From Verrucomicrobiota bacterium (lineage in GTDB: Bacteria > Verrucomicrobiota > Verrucomicrobiia > Opitutales > Coraliomargaritaceae), in NCBI GenBank assembly GCA_009908325.1, contig JAAAPI010000115.1, positions 1-50,018 of the forward strand: a stretch of DNA of 50,018 nt, given 5' to 3'. Every line of letters begins with the position of its first letter. Position 1 is the first letter of the stretch. The translations under genes were made by a program, and so were the position numbers. Positions 7,072 through 15,950 of this stretch are shown here, piece after piece. Under the pieces are notes generated by a model, which searched no databases, was not told where the DNA came from, and saw only the letters and a program-made list of their open reading frames with translations.

Positions 7072-9430
7072 CAGACGTATTCGAGTTCTCCTTGTCCCTG
7101 ATATCAGCGATTGGATTCTGGGAACCTGGGCGCGCATGTTTGAAGCGCATCTGCACGAATTTTCGTTCACGGTTCTGCCACTTACGGAGCTCAAGTTCAA
7201 TCCGGATTTCGCCAAGTGGTTGATCCGTGAAAACGACGTGGTCCACTGTCTTACTCAGTCGGGCTTTGATCGGCTGAACCGTATGCTGCCAAATCCACCT
7301 CACCCGCGCCCGATTCTCATCTCGACGATTCATCACATTGTTGAGGAAGCTCAAGTAGTCAGGGCTCTTCAGGCCGACCGTATTCTTACTGTTTGTGAGA
7401 GGTATCGAAAACAGCTGCGAAAGATGGGCGTTCTTTCGAATCGCCTTTTTCTCATGCATAACGGAGTCGATACGCAGACGTTCCAAGTCGACGACTCAGT
7501 CCATGAAACGAGCTTTGGTTTCCCCGAGGGCACTCCAGTGATCGGCTTTGCCGGAAAGGCCTCCAGTGATCACGATGGGCGCAAGGGGATTGATCGAATG
7601 CTCAATCTCCTTCATGCGATTGATGCAAACACCGAAAAAAAAATCGGCTTTTTGACAGTCGGACCGGGTTGGAAAGAGCGAATCGGAAACGATAAATTTG
7701 AAAACATACAAGCCGAACACCTGGGATTTGTTTCAAATGACGTTCTTCCGGAGTTCTTCAATGCCATTGATATTTACATCTGCACGGCCCGGGTTGAGGG
7801 GGGGCCAGTTCCAGTTCTCGAGGCAATGGCTTGCGGGACGACGGTAGCGACTTCTGATGTAGGGATGATCCCGGAGCTTATCGAAGACGGACACAATGGG
7901 ATCGTTCTCAATTTTGATACCGAATTATCTGATGAAGCGTGCCGCATCCTGGAACTGCTGAATAATCCGAAACAACTTTCGAAACTTGGCGATCTCGCCC
8001 GACGCACGGTCGTGGATCGTTTCCAATGGAGCCAAGTAGCTGTAAACCTCCGATCCCTCTACGCAGTCGGTGAGCCTCAGCCTCCCCCTTTCGGAGCAGT
8101 CAAACCACGGCGGGTGACGGAGAGTCTGTTGGTCCGGGATCGCTCCCGCAGCCTTTTGGGCAAACGAAGCAAGCGTCCTGCTGTGATCACTCCGGCCAGT
8201 GATCTGCCGTGGAATGATCGGGTGGTCACCTTTATTCAAAACTCAATGCGGACCGGAGAAAGCGGGCTCATGAGGTCGACACCATTATCGGGTGCAACCG
8301 CTTACGGGACAGCTTACTGCCTCCAGACTCTGCTTTACCTGAACGATCCGAATTGGAAGCAATCAATCAACCGTGATTTCGTGCGTGTTTGGCAGGATCC
8401 GGACACCGGTCTTCTTTGGGGCCCGGAACTCGATGTTTGTGCGCCCGAGTATGCCATGCACGACCGCGAGCATCTAGTGCTTCACTCGACTTGCACGCTG
8501 CTGCCCTTTTGCCAGGAGCTTGGAGTCGAATTGAAACCATTGACGGCGGCTCACCGATTTCTCGATTCTGAATATTTGGCCGACTGGTGTGTGCGCCGGG
8601 ACTGGGAAAACGCCTGGTTCGAGGGCAACAATATACTCTTTGTTGGACAGCTGCTCGTTTATTTGCGTGATGTGGAGGCGCAACCAAAAGCGCTTTCTGC
8701 TTTGGAGCAGTGGTTTGCGTGGTTAGACCGTGAAATGGATTCGGCTTCTTCGCTTTGGGGCACAAACGGCCGATGCAGTGATGCGGCCGCTGTTTATGGA
8801 GGTTACCACCAGATGCTTGTTTATTGGCACGAGCACCGCTCTCCGAAGAACATTCGGGGACTCGTCGATACAGTGCTCGCGCTTCAACACCCGGACGGTG
8901 GCTTTAATCCGCAGGGAAATGCGGGGGCCTGCGAAGACGTCGATTGTGTCGACCTCCTTGTTCATTGCTACAAGCGCGAGGATTACAGGCGCGCAGAAAT
9001 CCGCTGTGCGCTGCAGCGTTGTGTCGATCATATCCTGAAAACCCAGAACCCCGACGGAGGCTTTCCCTACAAGCGAAATGCCGCGCAGAGCCACATGGGA
9101 ATTCCTGGGACCGAAGCTCCGGCAAACGTCTCCTGTGCCTTTCCCACCTGGTTCCGGGTGCACACGCTGGCTCTGTGTGCCGAAGTGATCCCCAATCACC
9201 CGAAATTGTGCGAAATTAATTTCCGTTTCAATCGATTTCTTGGCATGGGGTGGCATCGCGGCCCGCCAGACTGGAAACTCAATCTTCCAGCAGAGCAGCT
9301 TCACGCTGAAAAAGCGATTGCCGCTCGCGTGTGCCGGGCAAATAAGATCGCAGCGTTTGAGCGTGGTATCGCGATCGTTCCCCGCGCTGCTCGTCATTTC
9401 CGCAAACAGATCGCCCGGCTGAAGCACTGA
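7058..9430 (+). CDS. GT4 glycosyltransferase fused to an alpha/alpha-toroid (terpenoid-cyclase-like) domain
   Basis: The protein has ~790 residues. The ATG at 7058 (MLSDSRRIRVLLVPD) is preferred; a GTG at 7037 would lengthen the overlap with the preceding gene. Residues 1-~350 form a GT-B glycosyltransferase of the GT4 type, with the EX7E motif EGGPVPVLE near residue 247 and a glycine-rich nucleotide-sugar region. After a linker, residues ~385-760 hold helical repeats with QHPDGGF (about 609) and QNPDGGF (about 662). These resemble the QW-type repeats of squalene/hopene cyclases and prenyltransferases, but also the (alpha/alpha)6 barrels of some polysaccharide lyases and hydrolases. A GT4 of normal length is ~380 residues, so this is a true fusion. 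The role of the second half is unknown. Confidence 0.85.
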   Translation: MLSDSRRIRVLLVPDISDWILGTWARMFEAHLHEFSFTVLPLTELKFNPDFAKWLIRENDVVHCLTQSGFDRLNRMLPNPPHPRPILISTIHHIVEEAQVVRALQADRILTVCERYRKQLRKMGVLSNRLFLMHNGVDTQTFQVDDSVHETSFGFPEGTPVIGFAGKASSDHDGRKGIDRMLNLLHAIDANTEKKIGFLTVGPGWKERIGNDKFENIQAEHLGFVSNDVLPEFFNAIDIYICTARVEGGPVPVLEAMACGTTVATSDVGMIPELIEDGHNGIVLNFDTELSDEACRILELLNNPKQLSKLGDLARRTVVDRFQWSQVAVNLRSLYAVGEPQPPPFGAVKPRRVTESLLVRDRSRSLLGKRSKRPAVITPASDLPWNDRVVTFIQNSMRTGESGLMRSTPLSGATAYGTAYCLQTLLYLNDPNWKQSINRDFVRVWQDPDTGLLWGPELDVCAPEYAMHDREHLVLHSTCTLLPFCQELGVELKPLTAAHRFLDSEYLADWCVRRDWENAWFEGNNILFVGQLLVYLRDVEAQPKALSALEQWFAWLDREMDSASSLWGTNGRCSDAAAVYGGYHQMLVYWHEHRSPKNIRGLVDTVLALQHPDGGFNPQGNAGACEDVDCVDLLVHCYKREDYRRAEIRCALQRCVDHILKTQNPDGGFPYKRNAAQSHMGIPGTEAPANVSCAFPTWFRVHTLALCAEVIPNHPKLCEINFRFNRFLGMGWHRGPPDWKLNLPAEQLHAEKAIAARVCRANKIAAFERGIAIVPRAARHFRKQIARLKH

Positions 9431-9441
9431 TAGAGTTTCCC

Positions 9442-10407
9442 ATGCCCTCTGAAAAAAAAAGCGCACCGAAAATCTCGGTAGTAATGGCCGTATACAATGC
9501 CATTCCTTTTCTTGAGGAAGCGGTCGAAAGCATTTGTAACCAAACATTTCGTGACTTTGAGTTTTTGATAATAGACGATGGATCGACCGATGGGAGTCGA
9601 AGTTGGCTGGAGGCGCGGGCAGAAAAAGATGACCGGTTGCAAGTTTTCAGGAGAGAATCCGCTGGCTTAACCAAGTCATTAAACTTTGGACTTAAAAAAG
9701 CTCAGGGAGAATTGATCGCCCGGATGGACGCAGACGACATTTCGTTGCCCGATCGTTTTGAAAAGCAAGTCAGGGAATTTGACGAAGACCCAAACCTTGT
9801 CCTTCTGGGCTGCGAGGTCGAAATTGTCTCGGAGGATAAAACCGCTCTTGGTAGCCGTAATCATCCGCTTGCGCACGCGGAAATTCGACGGCAACTTTTG
9901 TCCGGTGCTGGAGGCGCGTTGACTCATCCGGCGGTGATGTTTCGCACCCAAGCTGCCCGGAACGCTGGAGGATTTGATGAATCGTTTACCACGACACAGG
10001 ATCTCGATCTTTTTCTAAGGTTGACGGATAACGGTGACGCCCGAAATCTGCCGGAAACGCTGCTTCTCTGGCGCCAGCATAAAAAGAGCGTGAACCGAAC
10101 AAAATGGAAAACCTGGTCGGCTATGAAACGAAAGGCCGTCCATAATACAATTCAGAGGATCGGCGTCGATCAGTATCTGCAACAGCTATTCCCGGATACG
10201 GTGAGCCATTCGTTTCCAAACAGTCCACTGGCATTGGCAAAAAGAGCTTGGTCGCACGGGCGGGTTAAAGAGGCGTATCGGCTGTTATGCAAAGCCAGCC
10301 AGGTTAAGGGCGAACGACGGGAAAGTTTGGAGAATTTTATTGAGTGGACGCTTTTGTCGGCATGGCGAAAAGTAAGAAACGCTTTGCGCAAAATCTTCCC
10401 CTTATGA
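9442..10407 (+). CDS. GT2 family glycosyltransferase
   Basis: This 321-residue protein starts with a GT-A fold: SVVMAVYNAIPFLEEAVES near the N-terminus, the nucleotide-binding IIDDGSTDGS, and the metal-binding MDADD. Then come an EFD-rich acceptor region and TQDLDLFLRL with a downstream RQHKKSV, a pattern common in EPS and LPS side-chain transferases. It lies 11 bp after the GT4-toroid gene and 7 bp before an acyltransferase gene. The GT2 at 35702 shares its layout (GLTKSLN, MDADD), indicating an ancient paralogous pair. Sugar specificity cannot be read from the sequence. Confidence 0.93.
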   Translation: MPSEKKSAPKISVVMAVYNAIPFLEEAVESICNQTFRDFEFLIIDDGSTDGSRSWLEARAEKDDRLQVFRRESAGLTKSLNFGLKKAQGELIARMDADDISLPDRFEKQVREFDEDPNLVLLGCEVEIVSEDKTALGSRNHPLAHAEIRRQLLSGAGGALTHPAVMFRTQAARNAGGFDESFTTTQDLDLFLRLTDNGDARNLPETLLLWRQHKKSVNRTKWKTWSAMKRKAVHNTIQRIGVDQYLQQLFPDTVSHSFPNSPLALAKRAWSHGRVKEAYRLLCKASQVKGERRESLENFIEWTLLSAWRKVRNALRKIFPL

Positions 10408-10414
10408 GGCAAAT

Positions 10415-11020
10415 ATGAATCGAAAGTCAGGTGTGAGCACGCTTTTTACCCGTTTCGGTCGGCGGTTCGATTTCTCTGTGCAGGAATGGCGAAACAGAAA
10501 GTGCCAGCGCTTGCTGAGGCGAAGCGCCTGCACCCTTGAGGGAGCTATCGTCCAGTTAGGATCCGTGTTTCCCCATATCGAGAACAAGGGAAAAATCGAT
10601 CTTGGCCGGGCCGTATGCTTTCGCGGTTTAGTACTTCCGGTTCAGTTGTTCAGCAGAAATGGAGGGAGGTTGGCGATTGAGAAGGTCACTTTTGTCAATC
10701 AGGGATCGACAATTTGTGCGGCGGCACTTGTCGAAATCGGTCCATACTGTCGCATTGGTGAATATGTCCATATCTCCGACTCTGCTTTTCATCCGGTCTC
10801 GCCGATCACATCTACGAAAATCGCTCCGATTCGGATCGGTCGTAATGTTTGGATTGGAACCCGGGCTATTATTTTGCCCGGTGTTTCGATCGGAGCTCAC
10901 TCGGTGATCGGAGCCGGGGCCGTGGTGACGAGTGATGTGGAAGCGCGCACTGTCGTGGGCGGGGTTCCCGCTCGACCAATATCGACTTTTGAATGCCCGG
11001 ATGATTGGCACCGTCCTTAA
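10415..11020 (+). CDS. Hexapeptide-repeat (LbH) acyltransferase
   Basis: The protein has 201 residues. Its C-terminal half is a left-handed beta-helix built of [IV]G-rich hexapeptides: VEIGPYCRIGEYVHI, then IRIGRNVWIGTRAIILPGV and SVIGAGAVV. It ends in the typical VVGGVPARPI closure. A His in the SAFHPV loop is a candidate catalytic base, as in NodL/LacA/WcaF-type O-acetyltransferases. The N-terminal ~75 residues are less conserved. It probably transfers an acetyl or other acyl group from acyl-CoA to a sugar hydroxyl of the glycan under assembly. The position between two GT2 genes supports this. Confidence 0.88.
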   Translation: MNRKSGVSTLFTRFGRRFDFSVQEWRNRKCQRLLRRSACTLEGAIVQLGSVFPHIENKGKIDLGRAVCFRGLVLPVQLFSRNGGRLAIEKVTFVNQGSTICAAALVEIGPYCRIGEYVHISDSAFHPVSPITSTKIAPIRIGRNVWIGTRAIILPGVSIGAHSVIGAGAVVTSDVEARTVVGGVPARPISTFECPDDWHRP

Positions 11021-11050
11021 AGTAGACTTTTCTGATACGCACTGCATCGA

Positions 11051-12007
11051 ATGCCTGACGATCACTCGCTTTTAGTCGCCTTGTGCACGCACAACCCAAA
11101 TCGCGGTTTTCTGGCGGAGACAATCGATGCGCTGGCACGGCAGACCATGGCAAAAGAAGCGTGGGAATTTCTCCTGGTTGACAATGCTTCGACTACGACG
11201 ACTGCCCGGGATGCGGATATTTCCTGGCATCCCCGGGCACGTTGTATCAGCGAGCCAAAGCCCGGACTAACCGCAGCGCGCAGTCGGGTTATTCGAGAAG
11301 CTGTGACCACGGGCGCGAAAACAATCCTCTTCGTGGATGATGACAATATCCTGGCACCGGATTTTTTGGAAAGGGGGCTTGCGTTGGGGCGCGAGAACCC
11401 GCGTCTCGGTTGTTGGGGCGGACAGCTCATACCGCGTTTTGAAGAAGAACCGCCGGAGTGGTTCAAAGCATTTAAAAAATACCTGGCTCTCTTTGATCTG
11501 GAGGAAGATATTGTTTCCGAAGCATTCAAAGGGAATCATGATATTCTTCCGGCTGGCGCTGGGATGTTTCTAAAAACCGAGTTGGCTACCCGCTACATTG
11601 AATCGATGGCGTTGCATCCACTACGCCGACTGCTCGGTGTGAACGGGAAGGATCCCATGCGTGGTGAAGACACCGACATTGGGCTCTTCGCTCTGGCCGA
11701 AGGTTGGCAGGTCGCCCGCTTTCGGGACTTGATTCTTACGCACATAACGCCGTCGGTGCGCATCACGATGGACTACGTTGCTCGCGTTTTGGAAGGTGCC
11801 GCGTGTTCCGACGTGCTCTTGCGCTCCATTCACGGCGAGCCACTACCGAAACGCGATGGCTGGATAACCCGCTTGCGCAGGTATTGGCAGGCACGGCGTT
11901 TACCTGATCCCCACGGGCGGTTTTACGCTGCGGAGTGTCGCGGTCGCCACAGAGGTTTTTCGATCCTCACACGTGAGGGCGTGCACTCATTTAGGCTCAA
12001 GATTTGA
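11051..12007 (+). CDS. GT2 family glycosyltransferase
   Basis: This 318-residue GT-A protein has LVALCTHNPNRGFLAETID at the N-terminus, the nucleotide-binding LLVDNAST, KPGLTAARSR, and the metal-binding segment LFVDDDN in place of the usual DxD. Then follow PAGAGMFLKTEL and the acceptor-side GEDTDIGLFALAEGW. This layout matches a GT2 subgroup common in EPS clusters. The stop codon overlaps the TTG start of the next GT2 gene in a TTGA arrangement, so translation of the two is probably coupled. Substrate is unknown. Confidence 0.92.
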   Translation: MPDDHSLLVALCTHNPNRGFLAETIDALARQTMAKEAWEFLLVDNASTTTTARDADISWHPRARCISEPKPGLTAARSRVIREAVTTGAKTILFVDDDNILAPDFLERGLALGRENPRLGCWGGQLIPRFEEEPPEWFKAFKKYLALFDLEEDIVSEAFKGNHDILPAGAGMFLKTELATRYIESMALHPLRRLLGVNGKDPMRGEDTDIGLFALAEGWQVARFRDLILTHITPSVRITMDYVARVLEGAACSDVLLRSIHGEPLPKRDGWITRLRRYWQARRLPDPHGRFYAAECRGRHRGFSILTREGVHSFRLKI

Positions 12008-12873
12008 AAGTGTCCGTCATCATACCGGCTTACCGGGCCGAGCGTTTTTTGGCAGCAGCACTGGAGTCCGTGGCCGGTCAGACGCATTACGATTGGGAAG
12101 TCCGTATTCATGAGGATGGTGTTTACGATAACTCAGCGAAGGTCATTGATGCTTTTTCGGCAAAGCATCCGGGAAAAGTGTTTCATTCCTCCAGTGTTCG
12201 GAATTCTGGTGTTTCGCGAACACGCAACCAGCTCATGGATGCAGCCCAAGGGGATGTGATCGCTTTTCTGGATGCTGATGATCTTTGGCTCCCCGAACAC
12301 CTGGAGCGGGCCTTGGCGGCAATAGAACGAAATAATGCGGACTGGTATGTTTCGGCCATGCGGGAGGTAGATGCACAGGGGCAGGCAACCGGGCCCGAGC
12401 GGTTCCCCCCCGATGTCGCGCCGAATGAGATGGCGGCAAGTCTGTTGAGTCATAATTTTATTCCGACGAGCTTGGCTGTTTTCGGGCCGCGCGTTGTCCA
12501 TTCAAATTTCCGTTTTGATCCGAATCTGAAGGTTGGCGAAGACCTCGACCTTTGGATCCGCTTGCTCGGTGCCGACTTGTATCCCGCTAAAGCTGATCGG
12601 GTGACTATTCTCTATCGTCGCCATGAAAGCAATACGACGAACGACCCCGTCCGTTTCGCAGAGGAGTTTGCCAAGGTGTTTGAAAAGCATTTAGGCAATC
12701 CAAACCTACCGTCTGGTGCCTGCCTGAGAGGTATTGATATTATGCTGAATCCCGTCATCCGGATGACGCGCTGGCGGGCGCCACACCGTGCCTTATGCGC
12801 GAATTTTCGTCGTTGGCGTGCTCGCTGGAGACCGGCAAAAGTCTCTTCAAGCTTTCTCAAAAAAAATCGATGA
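12004..12873 (+). CDS. GT2 family glycosyltransferase (paralogue set A)
   Basis: The protein has 289 residues and starts at TTG overlapping the previous stop (TTGA). Motifs in order are SVIIPAYRAERFLAAALES, HEDGVYDNS, SGVSRTRNQLMDAAQGD, the metal-binding FLDADDLW, then GEDLDLWIRL and YRRHESNTT. It is clearly paralogous to the GT2 genes at 15951 and 20779, which share the TRN, DADDLW and ED-x-WxR elements. The nucleotide-binding loop reads EDGVYDN instead of EDGSxDx; the acidic residue is kept but the usual Ser is Val. The next gene starts inside its stop codon (ATGA). Confidence 0.92.
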   Translation: MKVSVIIPAYRAERFLAAALESVAGQTHYDWEVRIHEDGVYDNSAKVIDAFSAKHPGKVFHSSSVRNSGVSRTRNQLMDAAQGDVIAFLDADDLWLPEHLERALAAIERNNADWYVSAMREVDAQGQATGPERFPPDVAPNEMAASLLSHNFIPTSLAVFGPRVVHSNFRFDPNLKVGEDLDLWIRLLGADLYPAKADRVTILYRRHESNTTNDPVRFAEEFAKVFEKHLGNPNLPSGACLRGIDIMLNPVIRMTRWRAPHRALCANFRRWRARWRPAKVSSSFLKKNR

Positions 12874-13955
12874 CCGATTCTGTTTCCATTTTATTGGTTG
12901 GCTGCGGGGCGGTCTCGCAGCTTTTTTACGCTCCAACGCTACGCGAGTTGAAACGGCACGGGATCGTCTATATCGAGGGGGTGGTGGATCCCCTTGAAAA
13001 AGCTCGCACTAATCTGGGCCGGGAACTCGGTGCTCCGGCTTTTTCAAGCCTCGAAAAGGGATTAAAGTGTCGGCCGAAACTTGTCATTGTGGCCTCACCA
13101 CCCAAATTTCATCGGGAGCAGACAGAGATGTGCTTGAGGTCTGAAACGCACGTGCTGTGCGAGAAGCCGTTAGCCAGTAATGCTGCGGACGCGCGGGCGA
13201 TGGCCGAGGCCGCTAGAGAGAGTGGCAAGCTACTGGCAGTTGGCCACTACAAGCGCTTCATGCCAGCTCACTGGGTCTTGCGCGATTGTATCGAAAAAAA
13301 GACCTTCGGCGCACTGCAACACATTGAAATGGCTGAGGGGGGCAAGTTTGGCTGGCCTGCGGCCACTGACTCCTTCTTTCGCCCTGAACAAACGCCGGGT
13401 GGAGTGCTTTATGACATCGGCGTCCATGTCCTGGACCTGATCCTCTGGTGGCTGGGAGAACCGGAACGATTCGAATATCAGGACGACCGGCGCGACGGCT
13501 TGGAGGCAAACTGTGTTCTGACAGCCCGCTTTGCTAACCACGCATCCCTGCGCCTACGCCTGAGCCGGGACTGGCCGACTCCACAATGCTATTATTTCCG
13601 CTTCGAGCGGGCAGGCATCCATTGCCGCGTCAATGCCAGCAACTTTCTGGAGCTTAGCTTTGAGGGTCTGGAGCCGGGCTTTGCCGCCAGACTGACCCAA
13701 CCAGCAGCCCCGAAACCAACCTCGGCAGCGCCTTCGCTGGAAACCAATGCACAGTCCTTCATCGCGCAGTTGGAGAACGTTTGCAAAGCAATACGAGGCG
13801 AAGCGCCATTAGAGGCAACCGCCGAGGACGGCGTGAACGTGATGAACTGGATCGAGCAATGCTATGCTCGTCGTATTCCGCTGTCAGAGCCATGGAACGA
13901 ACCACCTCCACAGGAATCCGCGAACCAAAGCGATAGAGCGGAGGTGTCGCCGTGA
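12870..13955 (+). CDS. Gfo/Idh/MocA-family NAD(P)-dependent sugar oxidoreductase
   Basis: The start is taken as the ATG at 12870, overlapping the preceding stop as ATGA, because SILLVGCGAVSQ, the Rossmann GxGxxS loop, follows at once. An upstream in-frame ATG at 12795 would add 25 unlikely residues. The ~361-residue protein has the family motifs CEKPLA (Lys of the EKP triad, about residue 95) and DIGVHVLDL (His in the catalytic region). Family members oxidise or reduce sugars, often at C3 of nucleotide sugars. The coupled downstream SDR suggests that the pair makes a modified nucleotide sugar for this locus. The substrate is not predictable. Confidence 0.9.
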   Translation: MTDSVSILLVGCGAVSQLFYAPTLRELKRHGIVYIEGVVDPLEKARTNLGRELGAPAFSSLEKGLKCRPKLVIVASPPKFHREQTEMCLRSETHVLCEKPLASNAADARAMAEAARESGKLLAVGHYKRFMPAHWVLRDCIEKKTFGALQHIEMAEGGKFGWPAATDSFFRPEQTPGGVLYDIGVHVLDLILWWLGEPERFEYQDDRRDGLEANCVLTARFANHASLRLRLSRDWPTPQCYYFRFERAGIHCRVNASNFLELSFEGLEPGFAARLTQPAAPKPTSAAPSLETNAQSFIAQLENVCKAIRGEAPLEATAEDGVNVMNWIEQCYARRIPLSEPWNEPPPQESANQSDRAEVSP

Positions 13956-15022
13956 GAATCGGACTCATCGGTGCCTCCGGGTTTATCGGTCTGCGCGTAA
14001 CGGAGCTCTTCACACAATGGGATGATTTTGAACTGGTGCCACTGGTTCGGGCTCCGGGCAGCCTCGCCGTTCTTGCCCGGCAGCGTTTACCCTGGCGCAT
14101 TCATTCCTTTGTCCATATCGAAGATTTAACGCGTGGCCTGGAAGGGCTGGACGCTTGTGTCCATGCTGCAATTGGGGACGCGGCCCAAATCAAAACGATG
14201 GCAGCTACCGCTTACGAGGCCTGCGCACGTGCTGGAGTCAAACGTTTGGTCTGGCTTAGCAGCGCCTCCGTTCACGACCAGAATCCCGCCCCGGGCACGG
14301 ACGAAGCCAGCCCGCTCCAGTTTAAGTCGCGGCTATCCTACAACCGCGCCAAGGCTCAGGCCGAGGCCCGATTGCTCAGGCTACAGGAGGATGGGCGGGT
14401 CGAGGTGGTGCGTCTGCGCCCTTCGGTGGTTTTTGGCCCAAGGAGCCGGTGGATCGCCGACTCCGCGCGTGAACTCGAGGCTGGAACGGCCTGCTGGGTG
14501 GGACACGGCGAGGGAATCTGCAACACAGTGTATGTTGACAACCTCGTTCACGCGGTTGCACGTGCGCTTCTGGCCGACGGGGCTGCCGGCAAGGCTTTTT
14601 TTATTGGCGACCGCGAGAAGGTCACCTGGCGCATGTTCCAAATAGCCATTGCCCGGCACCTTGGGTTCGGTGAGGAGGTCTTTGCCCCCATCCAGGCAGC
14701 GGAAGTGCCTCCGGAAAAAGACAATCTGCTGAATCGCATAACGCTTTCACCGGCCTACGGGCAGATCAGCCGCCGTATCCCGGACCGGCTGCGCTTGTCA
14801 ATCAAGCAGGTTCGCGCGGCCCTTCAAAAACAGGCACCAGCTTCTTCCTGGGTGCGACCCGCCAGACCCGCGCGCCGCATCAGTTCTGAAATGATGCTGC
14901 TTCAGCGCTGCGAGTGGCAGCTTCCTTCCCAGCGTGCCGAAAAAGAAATCGGGTATGCTCCACCTTTTTCTTTCGAAGAGGGCATGCGCCGCTCCCTCGC
15001 CTGGCTGGATTTCACCCGGTGA
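13952..15022 (+). CDS. NAD-dependent epimerase/dehydratase (extended SDR)
   Basis: The protein has 356 residues and starts at GTG (GTGA overlap with the oxidoreductase). The N-terminal nucleotide-binding motif GASGFIG, a Ser-rich strand LSSASVHD and the catalytic YNRAK (YxxxK) define an extended SDR. The FFIGDREKVTWRMF segment is typical of the substrate-side domain. A C-terminal extension of ~60 residues is rich in Arg and Ala. Such enzymes epimerise, dehydrate or reduce nucleotide sugars. Tight coupling with the Gfo/Idh/MocA gene indicates a shared pathway for one sugar precursor. Confidence 0.88.
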   Translation: MRIGLIGASGFIGLRVTELFTQWDDFELVPLVRAPGSLAVLARQRLPWRIHSFVHIEDLTRGLEGLDACVHAAIGDAAQIKTMAATAYEACARAGVKRLVWLSSASVHDQNPAPGTDEASPLQFKSRLSYNRAKAQAEARLLRLQEDGRVEVVRLRPSVVFGPRSRWIADSARELEAGTACWVGHGEGICNTVYVDNLVHAVARALLADGAAGKAFFIGDREKVTWRMFQIAIARHLGFGEEVFAPIQAAEVPPEKDNLLNRITLSPAYGQISRRIPDRLRLSIKQVRAALQKQAPASSWVRPARPARRISSEMMLLQRCEWQLPSQRAEKEIGYAPPFSFEEGMRRSLAWLDFTR

Positions 15023-15074
15023 CCCGAGACCATTGCAAAAAGATCGTATTCCGCAAGCGATATCCTCACCGCTT

Positions 15075-15914
15075 ATGTCCAAGCCCTTCTTTCTCTTTGT
15101 CCATGTCCCGAAAACCGGGGGAACAACTTTCCGCGACGCCATCGTGCGATGCCTTGGGCACCGATGCACATTCGACTACGGTATGTTTGACTTCGTGAAA
15201 TATTCAAAAGCCGATGTCAGGGTGGCGATCAATCAGCACCCGGAATACGATGGTTTGTGTTCCCACCATTTGACGCTTGACTTGCCCTTTGATGAATCTC
15301 CCCGCCCTTTCGAAGCGATCAGTATTTTCCGGGATCCGGTCAAACGCGTTCTATCATGGTTTTTTGCAGTCAAGGCAGGCGGCAGTCTCGTACCGCGATT
15401 TAGGGAGATGACGATTAACGACTTTGTCAGGGAAGAGATGGTCGGAGGCGACCACGGTTTTCTGAGGGATGGCCAGTTGCGCCACCTTATGGGGGACACT
15501 GGGGATGATGCACTTGCCCGCTTCAAAAACGTAGTAGCTCGTCAAAATGTGCTGGTCATTCCACTTGAAGCACTAGAAACGGGCACCGCGTTACTCGAAC
15601 ATAAATTCCCAGACTCTTTTCCCGATCTGCGCTGGGTGCACAGCAATGCGTCAAAAAAAGACAGCACTTTGGATGAGGGAACCAGGCTGCTGCTGCACGA
15701 ACACCTTGCCAAAGACTTTGAAGCCCATCAGATCGTCGTGGAAATCTTCAAGAGGAAGATTGACCAGACCGAAAACTTTCACGCAGATTCCGCCCTTAAA
15801 GATTTCCGTCGGCGCTGCGAGGCTCGAAGTGTTTTGGAGGCGTCACGAGTAACGAGTGTGCGTCGGTTTCTTGCCCGAGGCATCCGCGCCGTGGGGAATC
15901 GGGTTGATCTTTGA
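15075..15914 (+). CDS. Sulfotransferase-family protein 2 (Sulfotransfer_2-like)
   Basis: The start is set at the ATG at 15075 (MSKPFFLFVHVPKTGG); an upstream in-frame ATG at 14934 lies inside the SDR gene. The protein has ~279 residues. The 5'-PSB loop HVPKTGGTTF (about 10-19) and a 3'-PB motif IFRDPVKRVLSWFF (about 84-97) are clear, as in bacterial and animal carbohydrate sulfotransferases of the family-2 group. It lies 52 bp after the SDR and 36 bp before a GT2 gene. Conserved PAPS motifs suggest an active enzyme. The glycan acceptor is inferred from context only. Confidence 0.85.
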   Translation: MSKPFFLFVHVPKTGGTTFRDAIVRCLGHRCTFDYGMFDFVKYSKADVRVAINQHPEYDGLCSHHLTLDLPFDESPRPFEAISIFRDPVKRVLSWFFAVKAGGSLVPRFREMTINDFVREEMVGGDHGFLRDGQLRHLMGDTGDDALARFKNVVARQNVLVIPLEALETGTALLEHKFPDSFPDLRWVHSNASKKDSTLDEGTRLLLHEHLAKDFEAHQIVVEIFKRKIDQTENFHADSALKDFRRRCEARSVLEASRVTSVRRFLARGIRAVGNRVDL

Positions 15915-15950
15915 ATCTGATTTGTTGCCCGCATAACGTTCTCTCCTGTT

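Noticed and set aside
8723..9547. 274-codon minus-strand open frame
   Set aside because: It lies antisense to the toroid domain and the start of the next GT2 gene, both strongly supported. It shows no recognisable motif.
14934..15074. Upstream start for sulfotransferase 2
   Set aside because: It would overlap the SDR gene by ~90 bp and add 47 residues without family similarity ahead of the first beta-strand.
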